The notes: generated from the letters alone by a model not told the origin. Counted from the stretch's first letter, positions 7,715 through 17,027 are shown. The stretch is DNA of 41,588 bases from CAVXFS01 sp049582805 (GCA_049582805.1 JBAUUR010000050.1:1-41588), one strand, 5' to 3'. Numbers and translations are program-made.

Positions 7715-9889
7715 CTATGGCCGGGAAACTGCCTGCTGCAGCGCCCAACGATATTTTTCTTTTATGGTCTGATGTATCGGGGTCAAAGGAAGATTGAACA
7801 GCGATTCGTCAGTGAACCTTTGCCGGCGCAAACGATCTTCCAGAAAAGAATCGATCTCCCGGGCATTCCCTTTTGTGTCAAGTTTAACATCGAGCGTTTC
7901 TGAAATCCTGTCAAGGCAGTGTTTCCAGTCTGCCATCAAGTCGGTAAATGTTATGAATATGCGACGGGCATTGCGGGTTGCGGCATCGGCTTCGTTGAAA
8001 TAGCGCAACCAGAGCGTCAGGCCTGCTTCCATGGGCAGGTTGTCCCGCGCATTCAGCGAAGCGGCGACCTCCAGAGGATTTCTTAGCGGAATGACATAAC
8101 GGGACTCATAACCGGCTTGGTGGAGCGCTTCATCCCACCAGGGCACCAACACGCAAATCCGGGGATCCTTGATCAGGATCAGTGGCTGCTCACCATACTC
8201 GGACTTGAGCAATGCCGCTACGTCTTGAATAAAATCCGCCCGCAGATACATTCGATCTGTAAGGTCGAATTTGGTATCCAGCCAGGATGCGCCCATGGCT
8301 TTTAGCAAGCGTTCATTCAACTGAATGATTTCCTCCGATTCCCAGAATCCCTTGTCGTTGTTGTTTAGCTTGGCGGGGCGCTTGTTGTCCGGCAGATACG
8401 CCCCGCAAAGATTTAGCACTCTGGAAAGGGCAGAGGTACCGCTTCGGTGCATCCCGAGTACGACCATGGCTTGCTTCCTGGCTTCGTTACGGAATTCCGG
8501 GTGAGTCATCAAACGGTTTTCCTGGCTATGCAGTCTGGAAAGCCAATCCATGCTCATTGAGCGTAGTCTGTCAGTCGGCAGGAGTTCACCATGTCCAATG
8601 CCGAGTCCGATTTTGTACGACAGGGGACGATTGTCTGCGTGCGCTGGAGATAAATCATTCTCGGCCGTTGTCGTCGTCTCCAGTAGCCGGTAATAATCCG
8701 CGAAGAATCGGTTGGCATCCTCCCTGTTTTTATCATTCGACTCGCCAATGGTATTTTTGCCATGCAGCCGGTAGCGATACAGGGAAGGCTCAAGGAAAAC
8801 GGGTTCGGATATTGCGGATGCGCGCAGGCAAAAATCCCAATCATGGTTGTATCGCAGAGGACGGAATCCGCCTGTTTGCAGAAACAGGGATTTCTCGACG
8901 AAGAGATTCCCGGTGGAGATGCAGGGGTTGAACTCAAGAAATGCGAAACTGTTGGTTATTTTACCGAGCACATTGCTGACCGAGCGCAGGTGGCTTTGGG
9001 CAAGGGCGCTGGTCGCATCTATTCCGACACCTTGATGGTCGATGAAAGTGACGCCAGAGAATCCCCAATGCGCTCCCCTTGCGGCGATGTGGGCTACCAT
9101 TTGTTCGATGCGGTCAGGCGCAAAGCAATCATCCGAATTAAGGAAGGCGAGAAAGCTGCCATTAGCCAGCTCCGCCCCTTCGTTTAATGTCTGCTCCGCC
9201 CCCCGGTTGGTTCTTGCAAAGAACCGGTGCGGAAAAGGACATCCCTCAAGCAGTTTCGCTATGATTCCAGGAGAAGCATCCGCTGAACCATCGTCTATGA
9301 CAACGAGTTCGAGATTCCGGTAAGTTTGCCCAAACACGGAGGCCAACGCCTCGGCGATATATCCAGCGTGGTTATATGACGGGATGATGACACTAATTAA
9401 TGGCAAGGTGACCGAAGCGTTTTGTGATTCCAGCAATTTCTTCCATTCAAGGTGTTTGGTCAACAGCAGTTCCTGTCTTGCATTGACATCGCGGGCCAAC
9501 AGGCGTGAGATAACCAGACCGAGGTTGTGGCGTACTTGAGGAATGGCCCAATGGGATAGTTCAGCAGCACGAAATAACAAATCCAGAGCCTCGGCATAAC
9601 GGAATCGTTCCATGCAAACCACGCCCAGCATATGCAGCGCATCAATGTTGTCCGCATCCAGTTCGAGTTCTTCGCGGTACAGCTTTTCAGAGATAGAAAG
9701 CTTGCCGGCCAACTGGTTCTGCAATGCCCTGCGGAGCTTGTCGCCCAGGCCGGATGAGCGGGAGAGAGGAAGTCCGGCTTCAGCGGCGGCACCGCAACAA
9801 TGCTTGTAGCGCTTGCCACTTCCGCAGGGACAGGGCTGGTTGCGCGATATTGGAACAGATGAATTCGCAGGGTTGGTAAGACTGGACAT
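7715..9889 (-). CDS. SEC-C / TPR / family 2 glycosyltransferase / sulfotransferase fusion
   Basis: 724 residues with four parts. A SEC-C zinc motif lies at residues 19-33 (PCPCGSGKRYKHCCG). One or two TPR-like helical repeats (about 45-125) carry the pattern NIDALHMLGVV. A GT2 domain (about 160-400) opens with LPLISVIIPSYNHAGYIAEA, then LELVVIDDGSADAS and the metal-binding SDD of FLNSDD. A C-terminal sulfotransferase domain (about 475-690) has the PAPS loop MVVLGMHRSGTSALSR and the 3'-phosphate segment YVIPLRNPLEVAASL. A single polypeptide could thus transfer a sugar and sulfate it. It heads the tight run to 4453 and lies 65 bases after the 9955 gene. The SEC-C motif, best known from the SecA C terminus, may bind zinc and mediate protein contacts. 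Confidence 0.85.
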   Translation of the reverse strand: MSSLTNPANSSVPISRNQPCPCGSGKRYKHCCGAAAEAGLPLSRSSGLGDKLRRALQNQLAGKLSISEKLYREELELDADNIDALHMLGVVCMERFRYAEALDLLFRAAELSHWAIPQVRHNLGLVISRLLARDVNARQELLLTKHLEWKKLLESQNASVTLPLISVIIPSYNHAGYIAEALASVFGQTYRNLELVVIDDGSADASPGIIAKLLEGCPFPHRFFARTNRGAEQTLNEGAELANGSFLAFLNSDDCFAPDRIEQMVAHIAARGAHWGFSGVTFIDHQGVGIDATSALAQSHLRSVSNVLGKITNSFAFLEFNPCISTGNLFVEKSLFLQTGGFRPLRYNHDWDFCLRASAISEPVFLEPSLYRYRLHGKNTIGESNDKNREDANRFFADYYRLLETTTTAENDLSPAHADNRPLSYKIGLGIGHGELLPTDRLRSMSMDWLSRLHSQENRLMTHPEFRNEARKQAMVVLGMHRSGTSALSRVLNLCGAYLPDNKRPAKLNNNDKGFWESEEIIQLNERLLKAMGASWLDTKFDLTDRMYLRADFIQDVAALLKSEYGEQPLILIKDPRICVLVPWWDEALHQAGYESRYVIPLRNPLEVAASLNARDNLPMEAGLTLWLRYFNEADAATRNARRIFITFTDLMADWKHCLDRISETLDVKLDTKGNAREIDSFLEDRLRRQRFTDESLFNLPLTPIHQTIKEKYRWALQQAVSRP

Positions 9890-9954
9890 AAGTTATGGCT
9901 TGGCTGAATAGTTTGGTGATGGACGAGTCGGTCAGTTTTATTCGCAGAGGCGGA

Positions 9955-11877
9955 TTAAAAGAAGCGCGTATAGCCTGATGGTTTTGCGAACCTGGCTTGC
10001 GCATGGACAGTTTCGGCTGGATGGCTCGCGAGTTTGCCCGGTTGAGGCGCCCAGGATAATCCGAACTCATCCTGAAGGATGTTCTCCTGCAGGGCGAAAC
10101 ACGCCTTGATGCGTTCGCGAGAGGTATCGTCCAGAATGTAGGGGCCGCATTTTTTTGCAACCAGCGCATCGATTTGTTTGATCAAGATTACAACTTGCTC
10201 CTTTTCGAATGAATTCAAATCATAGCGATTGGCTACCCGGATCAGGTTTACACCCATTTCTCCAAGGGAAACATTGTGGCGCTGTTCTTCTTTCTGTTGA
10301 GGTGAAGTTAACCCCAAGAATTTCATGGCACTCGCCACCGTATTACCATCATATTGGAATGCTGCCACACTATTCTTCCCGAATATTGCCTGTGCTTCCC
10401 GAATGAAGCCGAGATAATCCAAATGCTTGACTATCCACGCATCCTGCAGCATTTCTTCCATGGAAAGGTCTATGCCGTTGCTGCGAACCATTGGGGTTCT
10501 TGGATTGCAGAGTTTTTGCAGGTAAGAGCTTTTCATGAATAATGCGGGCTCGCGAAACCAGACCCACACTTCCACGTCGAACCAGTTCGTCAGCGACGCA
10601 AGGAGGGCTTTTGAGGCAGGCGGGAAATCCCACCAATGGTTGAATATGCCTTCGGTAGAGAGAATGATCGTATGGATATTCGGCGCCAATTCGCCCACTA
10701 CCGCGTTCATTTCGCCAGCGAGCGGTGCTTCATCTCCCGACAGCAAGCATTCCATCAACCACTGGTGCTTTGGAACTGCAGAGTTTGTTTTATTACGAAT
10801 GGATGGGTAAAGCATGCCGTGACTCTTCAGCATCGGCCTGTTTTCATCCAGATGGAACTGCAGCGAAGTAGTGCCGGTTTTGGGGGTGCCGGCATGCAAG
10901 ATCAGGCGGCGGCGCGGCAGCTCATGCAGTTTGTGGTTCGAAAACACTTGGTGCAGAGCGCCATCCCGGGATGGCGCTGCCATTTGCAAGGCTGATTTGG
11001 CTTGTTGCCGTTTGTATGCGTCAAAAAACGTAAACTGGCCATGCCCTGCCAAGGCAGCGTTGAAAGAGGCCAGCGATTTATCCAGCGCGCCTCCGTCGGA
11101 AAAGGCGGAAAAGATCATTCCAAACGGATTGATCTGGTCATGGTAGTGCAAAATCCGTATCGGTTGATCCGGCAGGAAATAGGCCGGCCGGATTTTCTGG
11201 TTCAGGGGAAAGTTGTAATTGGTTGGGACCCGCACGACATTCAGAGAGCGCGAGGCTATGGCCATGGACATGGCAACTTGGTCAACATGGATGAACTGCT
11301 GCGTGTTATCAAATAGTTCCGGGCGCTGAAATAGCCACGATGCCAAGCTGCGCCATTCGTCAGAAACCACTTTGATGATATCCCTTGGTATAAACAAAAA
11401 TCCCCCGTTGAAATTGGTAGACAAAGTCTTGCCTTGATCACAGTCGCAACTCACGGACTCAGGCAACCCGATGTTGGCCGTTGTGAAAATTCGTTCCAGC
11501 ACATGCAGCGGGGGGTTGGGTTGATCCACGATCTTCCCGCAAATTGCCTGATTGTCCGGTATGGCAAATGGCGCGAGAACCGCCATGTCTATGTCGAGCA
11601 AATAGACACCGTCGCTGTCTGCGAGATAGGTTTCGATGCCCTCCAGTTGCTGGAGCTTGTTGCAATATTTGCCGTCAAGGAAGGGGGAGACAAGGCGATA
11701 GGTATAGCCGTGGTGTCGCAGGAATGCCAGAAAGTCCTGGCTTACCCGATCAACGCATTGAACCAGGATTCTGTTGCGCGGCACGCCGGCAAATTTCTCC
11801 AGGGAGAACAGGAACAACTCGGCCTTGTAATAATGCGCTGCGATTCCGTCTACGACGAAGGAAATCAAACCTTTCAT
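9955..11877 (-). CDS. GT-A-like glycosyltransferase / sulfotransferase fusion
   Basis: 640 residues. The N-terminal half (about 1-300) looks like a GT-A nucleotide-diphospho-sugar transferase. It has a DxD-type motif in GVYLLDIDMAVLAPF, the NGGFLFIPRD segment and HVDQVAMSMAI, as in glycogenin- or GT8-like folds. The C-terminal half (from about 325) starts RLILHAGTPKTGTTSLQFHL, a canonical PAPS 5'-phosphosulfate loop. It continues through VWVWFREP, the likely 3'-phosphate strand. The domain order repeats that of the downstream gene at 7715, but with a different glycosyltransferase family and no SEC-C module. The ATG at 11877 lacks a strong Shine-Dalgarno sequence. It lies 60 bases downstream of the 765-residue transferase gene and is probably part of the same transcript. 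The acceptor is unknown. Confidence 0.75.
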   Translation of the reverse strand: MKGLISFVVDGIAAHYYKAELFLFSLEKFAGVPRNRILVQCVDRVSQDFLAFLRHHGYTYRLVSPFLDGKYCNKLQQLEGIETYLADSDGVYLLDIDMAVLAPFAIPDNQAICGKIVDQPNPPLHVLERIFTTANIGLPESVSCDCDQGKTLSTNFNGGFLFIPRDIIKVVSDEWRSLASWLFQRPELFDNTQQFIHVDQVAMSMAIASRSLNVVRVPTNYNFPLNQKIRPAYFLPDQPIRILHYHDQINPFGMIFSAFSDGGALDKSLASFNAALAGHGQFTFFDAYKRQQAKSALQMAAPSRDGALHQVFSNHKLHELPRRRLILHAGTPKTGTTSLQFHLDENRPMLKSHGMLYPSIRNKTNSAVPKHQWLMECLLSGDEAPLAGEMNAVVGELAPNIHTIILSTEGIFNHWWDFPPASKALLASLTNWFDVEVWVWFREPALFMKSSYLQKLCNPRTPMVRSNGIDLSMEEMLQDAWIVKHLDYLGFIREAQAIFGKNSVAAFQYDGNTVASAMKFLGLTSPQQKEEQRHNVSLGEMGVNLIRVANRYDLNSFEKEQVVILIKQIDALVAKKCGPYILDDTSRERIKACFALQENILQDEFGLSWAPQPGKLASHPAETVHAQARFAKPSGYTRFF

Positions 11878-11937
11878 GATCTCAGCTTTACGATTAATTC
11901 CAGAAAATAAACCCGTGGCGCAATGGCACCACGTATT

Positions 11938-14235
11938 TTAGCTGACTAGCCCGGACAAGGCTTCCATCAATTTCTGCACCACACCAATCCAGTCTCCCAT
12001 TTGGTCCTGCCGGAACAGGCGCAGGCCCGGATACCAGGGTGAATCTTCACGCTCAAGCATCCAGCGCCAGTCCGGCGCATAAGGGAGCAGCACCCATGCG
12101 GGTCTGCCGAGCGCACCTGCCAGGTGGACGACCGAGGTGTCCACTGAGATAAGCAAATCCAGCGCGCTCAGCGCCGCAGCGGTGTCGGAGTAGGTATGCA
12201 ATTCCGGGCCGAGATCGGTGATGACGGTCCGGTATGGCGCAAGCTGCGTGGCAGCATCCCCTATTTGCAGACTGAACCATGCCAGCCCATCCAGTCTGAA
12301 CAGCGGCGCCAACAATTCAAGCGGGCAGGAGCGGTTGCGGTCATTCGTGTGTTTGGGATTGCCGGCCCATACGATGCCGATCTTTTTCCCTCGAAAACTA
12401 TTCAGCCTCGTTTCCCAGGCGGCGATTTTGACCGGCTGGGCCGACAGATAGGGGGTATTGGCAGGAAGGTTGTCAAGCGCGATGTTCAGCAAGCGGGGCA
12501 AGCTCATCAGGTTGACATAGAAATCAGGGGTTGCCTGCGGCGCCTTCCGGTCCAGCAGTTCCACCTCTGGCGCCACGCTGCGCGAGAGTTCGGCCAGATC
12601 GGGGGAAACGTCAAGCAGTACCCGCGCTCCGCGCTGAAGCAACGGCGGGATGAAGCGAATGAACTGAAATGTGTCGCCTGCTCCCTGCTCACGCCTGACC
12701 AACAATGTTCTCCCGGTTATTGGTTCCCCCTGCCATGGTGCGATGTTGTCCAGAACCAGTCCGTCCTGGGAAAAGGGCTGGCAGCGCAGACGCCATTCGT
12801 ATTCCGCCCAGCCTGCGGCCATATTTCCCTTGAGCAAATAAGCCAACCCCAGATTCCAGTGTGCATCAGCGAATTGGGGTTGCAATCGCAAGGCGTGCTG
12901 ATAGGCCACTATGGCTTCATCCACTGCACCGATGGCCTGCAAGTCCAGGCCGAGATTGTTATGTGCCGGTGCATAGTCCGGTTTGATTGCAATGGCCTGA
13001 CGATAACAATCCTGAGCCTCCCGTAATCTGTCCTGCAGGCGCAGACACAGGCCGAGATTGTTGTGAAAGTCCGGAATGTCTGCACGGATGCCGAGTGCCT
13101 GGCGGATCAATTGTTCTCCACGCACCGGGTCGCCCCGCTGCATGGCCAGGACGCCGAGATATTGCAGCGCAATGGCATTTTGCGGCTCTTGTTCAAGAAC
13201 CCGGCGATAGCCCGCTTCAGCTTCGGCCAACCGCCCGGCCTGATGCTGCTGCATGGCCTGTTGCAGCAGGCTCCCGGGATGTTCCGCTGCAGGCGGAGTC
13301 GCTGGCGCCGGACGTGCAGCGGCAATCATCCCGCAACACTGTTTGTAACGTTTTCCGCTGCCGCAGGGGCAGGGATCATTGCGTCCCGGAGTCCGCTGCG
13401 CTGGCGGTGCTCCGATCTGTGGAGAAACGAGCAACGCCAGCAGTTTTTTGGCTTCGGCATCATCGGGAACGATTTCGAGGCGTCTTTTGAGCACCACGGA
13501 TGCCTCTTCCTTGCGCCCCAGGTCAAGATAGTTCCTGCCCAACTGCAGGAACTGGGGGCCGGTAATGGAGGAAGGGGCGAGCGCGGCGACGAATTCAGCC
13601 AACTCCTGTGGCGGCAGGACTGCCCACATGTTGAACAGGCCATGGAAACCGAATGGGCGTCCCTTGGGATAGGTTGTCTCGAACGAGAAGGCCTCGGCAA
13701 TTTCCTCCGGCGGGAAACGTATCCCGTATTTCGATTCGAGGAGCGTGCGGTAGCGGCGTCCTATGGCTTCATCCTCCGGATCGAGATCGACGATTTGCTC
13801 ATCGAGCAATGCATCGAACAGGCGCCGTGAGCGCAGCGAAAAACCTCCATTCCCGATGCGATGCGCATCCTGATACCATCCCCATGGCGCGCCGATGTAG
13901 TCGTATGCGAGAAAATCCGGACGCCAGCTTTCCGGGTTGATGATGTAGCCATCCCACTGGATCAGCAGCAGGTGGTCCGTGCGCAGGTAAGCACCCAGTT
14001 CCTTGAGTACGAAACGGGAGTATTCCGCGCGTGAACCGATGTGCGGGATCGATTCCATGCGGCAGCCGTCAAGCTGGTATCGATGGGCGCTGTCCGACAG
14101 GATAAGTACTTCGCCGAATTTGCACTGACGTCCGCACAGGTCAAGAGCGCGCAGTGCCAGCACAGGATTGACGCAGTCAACGGCGCACAAGGTGACAGAG
14201 GGCAGGTTGGGCACGGGTCTGATGATATCGGTCAA
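11938..14235 (-). CDS. DUF5672 / SEC-C / TPR / heptosyltransferase-like fusion
   Basis: 765 residues. The N-terminal 200 or so residues match DUF5672, a putative glycosyltransferase: LLIQWDGYIINPESW, YDYIGAPWGW and NGGFSLRSR. A SEC-C motif follows at about 280-300 (NDPCPCGSGKRYKQCCG), then about five TPR units with the NNLGL and WNLGLAYL patterns. The C-terminal 270 residues resemble the family 9 (heptosyltransferase-like) domain found after TPRs, with LLVRREQGAGDTFQFIRF, IGIVWAGNPKHTNDRN and the LISVDTSVVHLAGALG nucleotide-sugar site. The upstream in-frame start is a TTG at 14235; a GTG at 14214 is an alternative. It is the first gene of the probable minus-strand operon, and the next gene starts 60 bases after its stop. 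Confidence 0.8.
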   Translation of the reverse strand: MTDIIRPVPNLPSVTLCAVDCVNPVLALRALDLCGRQCKFGEVLILSDSAHRYQLDGCRMESIPHIGSRAEYSRFVLKELGAYLRTDHLLLIQWDGYIINPESWRPDFLAYDYIGAPWGWYQDAHRIGNGGFSLRSRRLFDALLDEQIVDLDPEDEAIGRRYRTLLESKYGIRFPPEEIAEAFSFETTYPKGRPFGFHGLFNMWAVLPPQELAEFVAALAPSSITGPQFLQLGRNYLDLGRKEEASVVLKRRLEIVPDDAEAKKLLALLVSPQIGAPPAQRTPGRNDPCPCGSGKRYKQCCGMIAAARPAPATPPAAEHPGSLLQQAMQQHQAGRLAEAEAGYRRVLEQEPQNAIALQYLGVLAMQRGDPVRGEQLIRQALGIRADIPDFHNNLGLCLRLQDRLREAQDCYRQAIAIKPDYAPAHNNLGLDLQAIGAVDEAIVAYQHALRLQPQFADAHWNLGLAYLLKGNMAAGWAEYEWRLRCQPFSQDGLVLDNIAPWQGEPITGRTLLVRREQGAGDTFQFIRFIPPLLQRGARVLLDVSPDLAELSRSVAPEVELLDRKAPQATPDFYVNLMSLPRLLNIALDNLPANTPYLSAQPVKIAAWETRLNSFRGKKIGIVWAGNPKHTNDRNRSCPLELLAPLFRLDGLAWFSLQIGDAATQLAPYRTVITDLGPELHTYSDTAAALSALDLLISVDTSVVHLAGALGRPAWVLLPYAPDWRWMLEREDSPWYPGLRLFRQDQMGDWIGVVQKLMEALSGLVS

Positions 14236-14488
14236 TTCAAGGACGCTTTACCGGAAGGCGCAAAAGGTCTTGATTACATTCCATCAGCTTGGCTTGACGG
14301 GAAAATACAAGTCGCCAAATCAGAAAAATCATTCGAGTCGCTGTTGTGATTTGCCCATGCATAAATTGGAGGCGATAGTACCTCCTTTATAGATCGGGAG
14401 TGGTTCATTGGGAACAGATTGTATTACGAAAATAATCGGCATTGCTATGCTCCGCAACGAGCACGATACCGGATATCCGCAATATCCT

Positions 14489-15070
14489 TCAGGCGAAGAC
14501 GAGCAGGTAAGCACCGCTTATGGCAATCGCGCTCCCCACCAATCGAGAAAGCTGAGCATAGCGCTGGCGGGTGGCGATACCTGCAGCAATGCCGCTGAGA
14601 TGCAAGGTTGCGGTCGCGGCGAGGAAGCCCAGCGCATACTCCGCAGGCGCGGCGGACTCGGGCAATTCGAGGCCGTGCGCGTAGCCGTGCAGCAGGCCGA
14701 ACAGTGCGATGATCGCTACACTGAGCAAGGCAGGCAGTTGTAACGAAAGCGCGGTCAACAAGCCCAACGCCAGCACCGAGGCGGCGATGCCCGCTTCGAC
14801 CAGCGGCAGTGCTTGCCACTGCATGGCGATACCCGCGCCGACTGCCAGCATGGTCATGAACGTGGCGGGCAGCAGCCATATCTTTCTTCCGCCTCCCTGT
14901 GCCGCCCACAGCCCCACCGCTACCATGGCGAGCAGATGATCGAGTCCGGAGAAGGGGTGCGTCAGCCCCGCAGCAAAGCCCGATACATCATGGCCGGGGT
15001 GGGCGAAGGCGGCGCTGCTGGTGGTGAGCAGAAAGATTGCGGCCAGAAATCTTATGGTTGCGTCGCGCAT
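14489..15070 (-). CDS. hupE: HupE/UreJ family nickel permease-like protein
   Basis: 193 residues from the ATG at 15070, which has AGGAG seven bases upstream; a longer in-frame reading is not needed. A signal peptide (MRDATIRFLAAIFLLTTSSA, cleaved near AFA) is followed by HPGHD and THPFSGLDHLLAMVAVGLWA, the family signature that probably binds Ni. Five or more hydrophobic segments then run to the C terminus, including LLHGYAHG with further histidines. HupE proteins are thought to take up nickel for [NiFe] hydrogenase assembly. It follows the large-subunit gene in the same direction, after a 178-base gap filled by a long palindromic repeat. It therefore probably shares the hydrogenase transcript or has a weak promoter of its own. 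Confidence 0.92.
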   Translation of the reverse strand: MRDATIRFLAAIFLLTTSSAAFAHPGHDVSGFAAGLTHPFSGLDHLLAMVAVGLWAAQGGGRKIWLLPATFMTMLAVGAGIAMQWQALPLVEAGIAASVLALGLLTALSLQLPALLSVAIIALFGLLHGYAHGLELPESAAPAEYALGFLAATATLHLSGIAAGIATRQRYAQLSRLVGSAIAISGAYLLVFA

Positions 15071-15110
15071 GATGTTTCTCCTATATCTGCATAAAGCATA
15101 AACACAAGTT

Positions 15111-15206
15111 CCTTCCCCCATGCAGGGGGAAGGGTAGGATGGGGGTAGAACAGCGGGAATACCAAACTTCTACCCCCACCTTAATCCTCCCCCTGCAAGG
15201 GGGAGG
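15111..15206. repeat. Long nested palindromic repeat between hynL and hupE
   Basis: The left arm (15111-15150) and right arm (15168-15206) are near-perfect inverted copies of each other around a 17-base spacer. Each arm itself contains a small hairpin of C-runs and G-runs around TGCA. The GC-rich core resembles the palindromes found inside coding sequence at 26741, 27431, 28215 and 41023. In RNA it could fold into a long stem and lower hupE expression or stabilise the upstream hydrogenase message. Confidence 0.85.
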
Positions 15207-15248
15207 ACATTTTGTTGATTTTGACCGAATAGCGGACATGAACATAAC

Positions 15249-17027
15249 TTACCTGACCTTGACCTTGACCAGCTCCTCCCCGTCCGGGTCGGTGACATGC
15301 ACCGCGCAGGCAATGCACGGATCGAAGCTGTGAATGGTTCGTAAAATCTCGATGGGCTGCTTCGGGTCGTACAGTTTGTGGCCTTTCAGCGCGGCCTCAT
15401 AGGGGCCGTCCTGTCCCTGCGCATCGCGCGGCCCGGCGTTCCAGGTGCTGGGGACCACGGCCTGGTAATTGTCGATCTTTTCATCCTTGATCACGATCCA
15501 GTGCGCCAGCGCGCCGCGCGGCGCTTCCGTGTAGCCCACGCCTTTGGCGAGATTGGGCCAGGTGGAAGGTTCCCACAGTTTGTCATTGTGCGTCTTCACG
15601 TCGCCTGCCTTGATGTTGGCGATCAGCTGATCGTACCAGCCCTGCATGGCATCCGCGAAAATCTTCGTCTCCAGCGTGCGTGCTGCGGTGCGACCCAGAG
15701 TTGAATACAGCGCGGTGACCGGCAGGTCGAGTTGTTTCAACGTCATGTTCACCAGCTCCTGAGTCTGGGCGTGACCCTTTGCATACAACATCAACACACG
15801 GGCCAGCGGCCCGACCTCCATCGGTTTGCCCTGCCAGCGCGGCGATTTGAGCCAGGAGTAGGAGGCGTCGGTGTCGAGGTTGGCATAGGGTGGCTTGGGT
15901 CCGGTGTAGTGCAACTCGGTTTCGCCTTGGTAAGGATGCAATCCCTTGTCCTTGCCCACGCTGTAGTCGTACCACGAGTGTGTGACGAATTCCTGGATCT
16001 GGTTTTCGGCGTTGAGATCGACCGGGTGGATCACGGAAAGATCGCGATTCAGAATCACGCCGGAAGGGACGAGGAAGGAAGAAGGATCGTTCATGCCCTT
16101 TTCCGGGAAGTCGCCGTAGGTCATGAAATTGCCGATGCCCTCGCCCTGTGTGCTCCAGTCCTTGTAGAAGCCGGCGATGGCGAGCGTGTCCGGCAAGTAC
16201 ACCTGATCCACGAAATCGCTCATCTGTCGGATGACGTTCTGCACGATCTCCAGACCTACCATGTTGAGTGAGGTGGCCGCTTCGCCGCCGCGAAAGTGCG
16301 GCCCGCTGCCCTTTCCATCGTGTTGTGGATGCACGCTGATCGCGCACGGCACACCGCCGACCAGAAAGTTCGGGTGCGGATTCTTGCCGCCAAAGATGGC
16401 ATGCAGCTTTGCCACGTCTCGTTGCCATGCCAGCGCATCGAGGTAATGCGCCACCGCCATCAGGTTCGCTTCGGGTGGCAGTTTGTAGGCGGGATGCCCC
16501 CAGTAGCCGTTGGCAAAGATGCCAAGCTGGCCGCCCTCGACGAAGGTCTTGAGGCGCTTCTGCACGTCGGCGAAATAGCCGGGCGAGGATCTGGGATAGG
16601 ACGGGCTGACGGTCTGCGCCAATGTGGAAGTGGCCCTGGGATCGGCCTTCTGCGCCGACACGACATCCACCCAGTCCAGCGCGTGCAGGTGGTAGAAGTG
16701 CATCACATGGTCGTGCACGAATTGCGCCGCGATCATCAGGTTGCGGATCAGTTGCGCGTTGGGCGGCACTTCGCATTTCAGCGCATCCTCCACCGCGCGT
16801 ACCGAGGCGATGCCGTGCACCAGCGTGCACACGCCGCAGATGCGCTGCGCGAAGGCCCAGGCATCGCGCGGGTCGCGTCCCCTGAGAATGATCTCGATGC
16901 CGCGCACCATGGTGCCGGCGCTGTAAGCCTGCGTGATGCGTCCCTCCGCATCGGTCTCCGCTTCGATGCGCAGATGGCCTTCGATGCGGGTGATCGGGTC
17001 GACGACGACACGTTGTGCAGTGGTCAT
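15249..17027 (-). CDS. hynL: [NiFe] hydrogenase large subunit (Isp-type)
   Basis: 592 residues, catalytic subunit of a group 1 uptake hydrogenase. The L1 motif RICGVCTLVHG gives nickel ligands Cys64 and Cys67. The C-terminal motif DPCIACAVH gives Cys571 and Cys574. The last 15 residues (VTDPDGEELVKVKVR) follow His577 and would be removed by the maturation protease encoded at 20903. Start ATG at 17027 has GAGGG eight bases upstream and lies 10 bases after the stop of the 149-residue gene. The operon separates small and large subunit genes by Isp1, Isp2 and an extra gene, the layout described for Isp-type (group 1e) hydrogenases such as Thiocapsa HynSL. It oxidises H2 or exchanges electrons with thiol/sulfur metabolism. 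Confidence 0.97.
   Translation of the reverse strand: MTTAQRVVVDPITRIEGHLRIEAETDAEGRITQAYSAGTMVRGIEIILRGRDPRDAWAFAQRICGVCTLVHGIASVRAVEDALKCEVPPNAQLIRNLMIAAQFVHDHVMHFYHLHALDWVDVVSAQKADPRATSTLAQTVSPSYPRSSPGYFADVQKRLKTFVEGGQLGIFANGYWGHPAYKLPPEANLMAVAHYLDALAWQRDVAKLHAIFGGKNPHPNFLVGGVPCAISVHPQHDGKGSGPHFRGGEAATSLNMVGLEIVQNVIRQMSDFVDQVYLPDTLAIAGFYKDWSTQGEGIGNFMTYGDFPEKGMNDPSSFLVPSGVILNRDLSVIHPVDLNAENQIQEFVTHSWYDYSVGKDKGLHPYQGETELHYTGPKPPYANLDTDASYSWLKSPRWQGKPMEVGPLARVLMLYAKGHAQTQELVNMTLKQLDLPVTALYSTLGRTAARTLETKIFADAMQGWYDQLIANIKAGDVKTHNDKLWEPSTWPNLAKGVGYTEAPRGALAHWIVIKDEKIDNYQAVVPSTWNAGPRDAQGQDGPYEAALKGHKLYDPKQPIEILRTIHSFDPCIACAVHVTDPDGEELVKVKVR

Noticed and set aside
14238..14362. 41-codon minus-strand open frame upstream of hupE
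   Set aside because: AGGAGG is too far from its ATG and the product has no features; too weak to call.
14365..14390. Small hairpin GGAGG/CCTCC with a T-rich flank as a terminator
   Set aside because: Only five base pairs and a short, interrupted T-run; not convincing on either strand.
15583..16830. 415-codon open frame in another frame of hynL
   Set aside because: Very Arg-rich translation, no domain, fully inside the hydrogenase large subunit.
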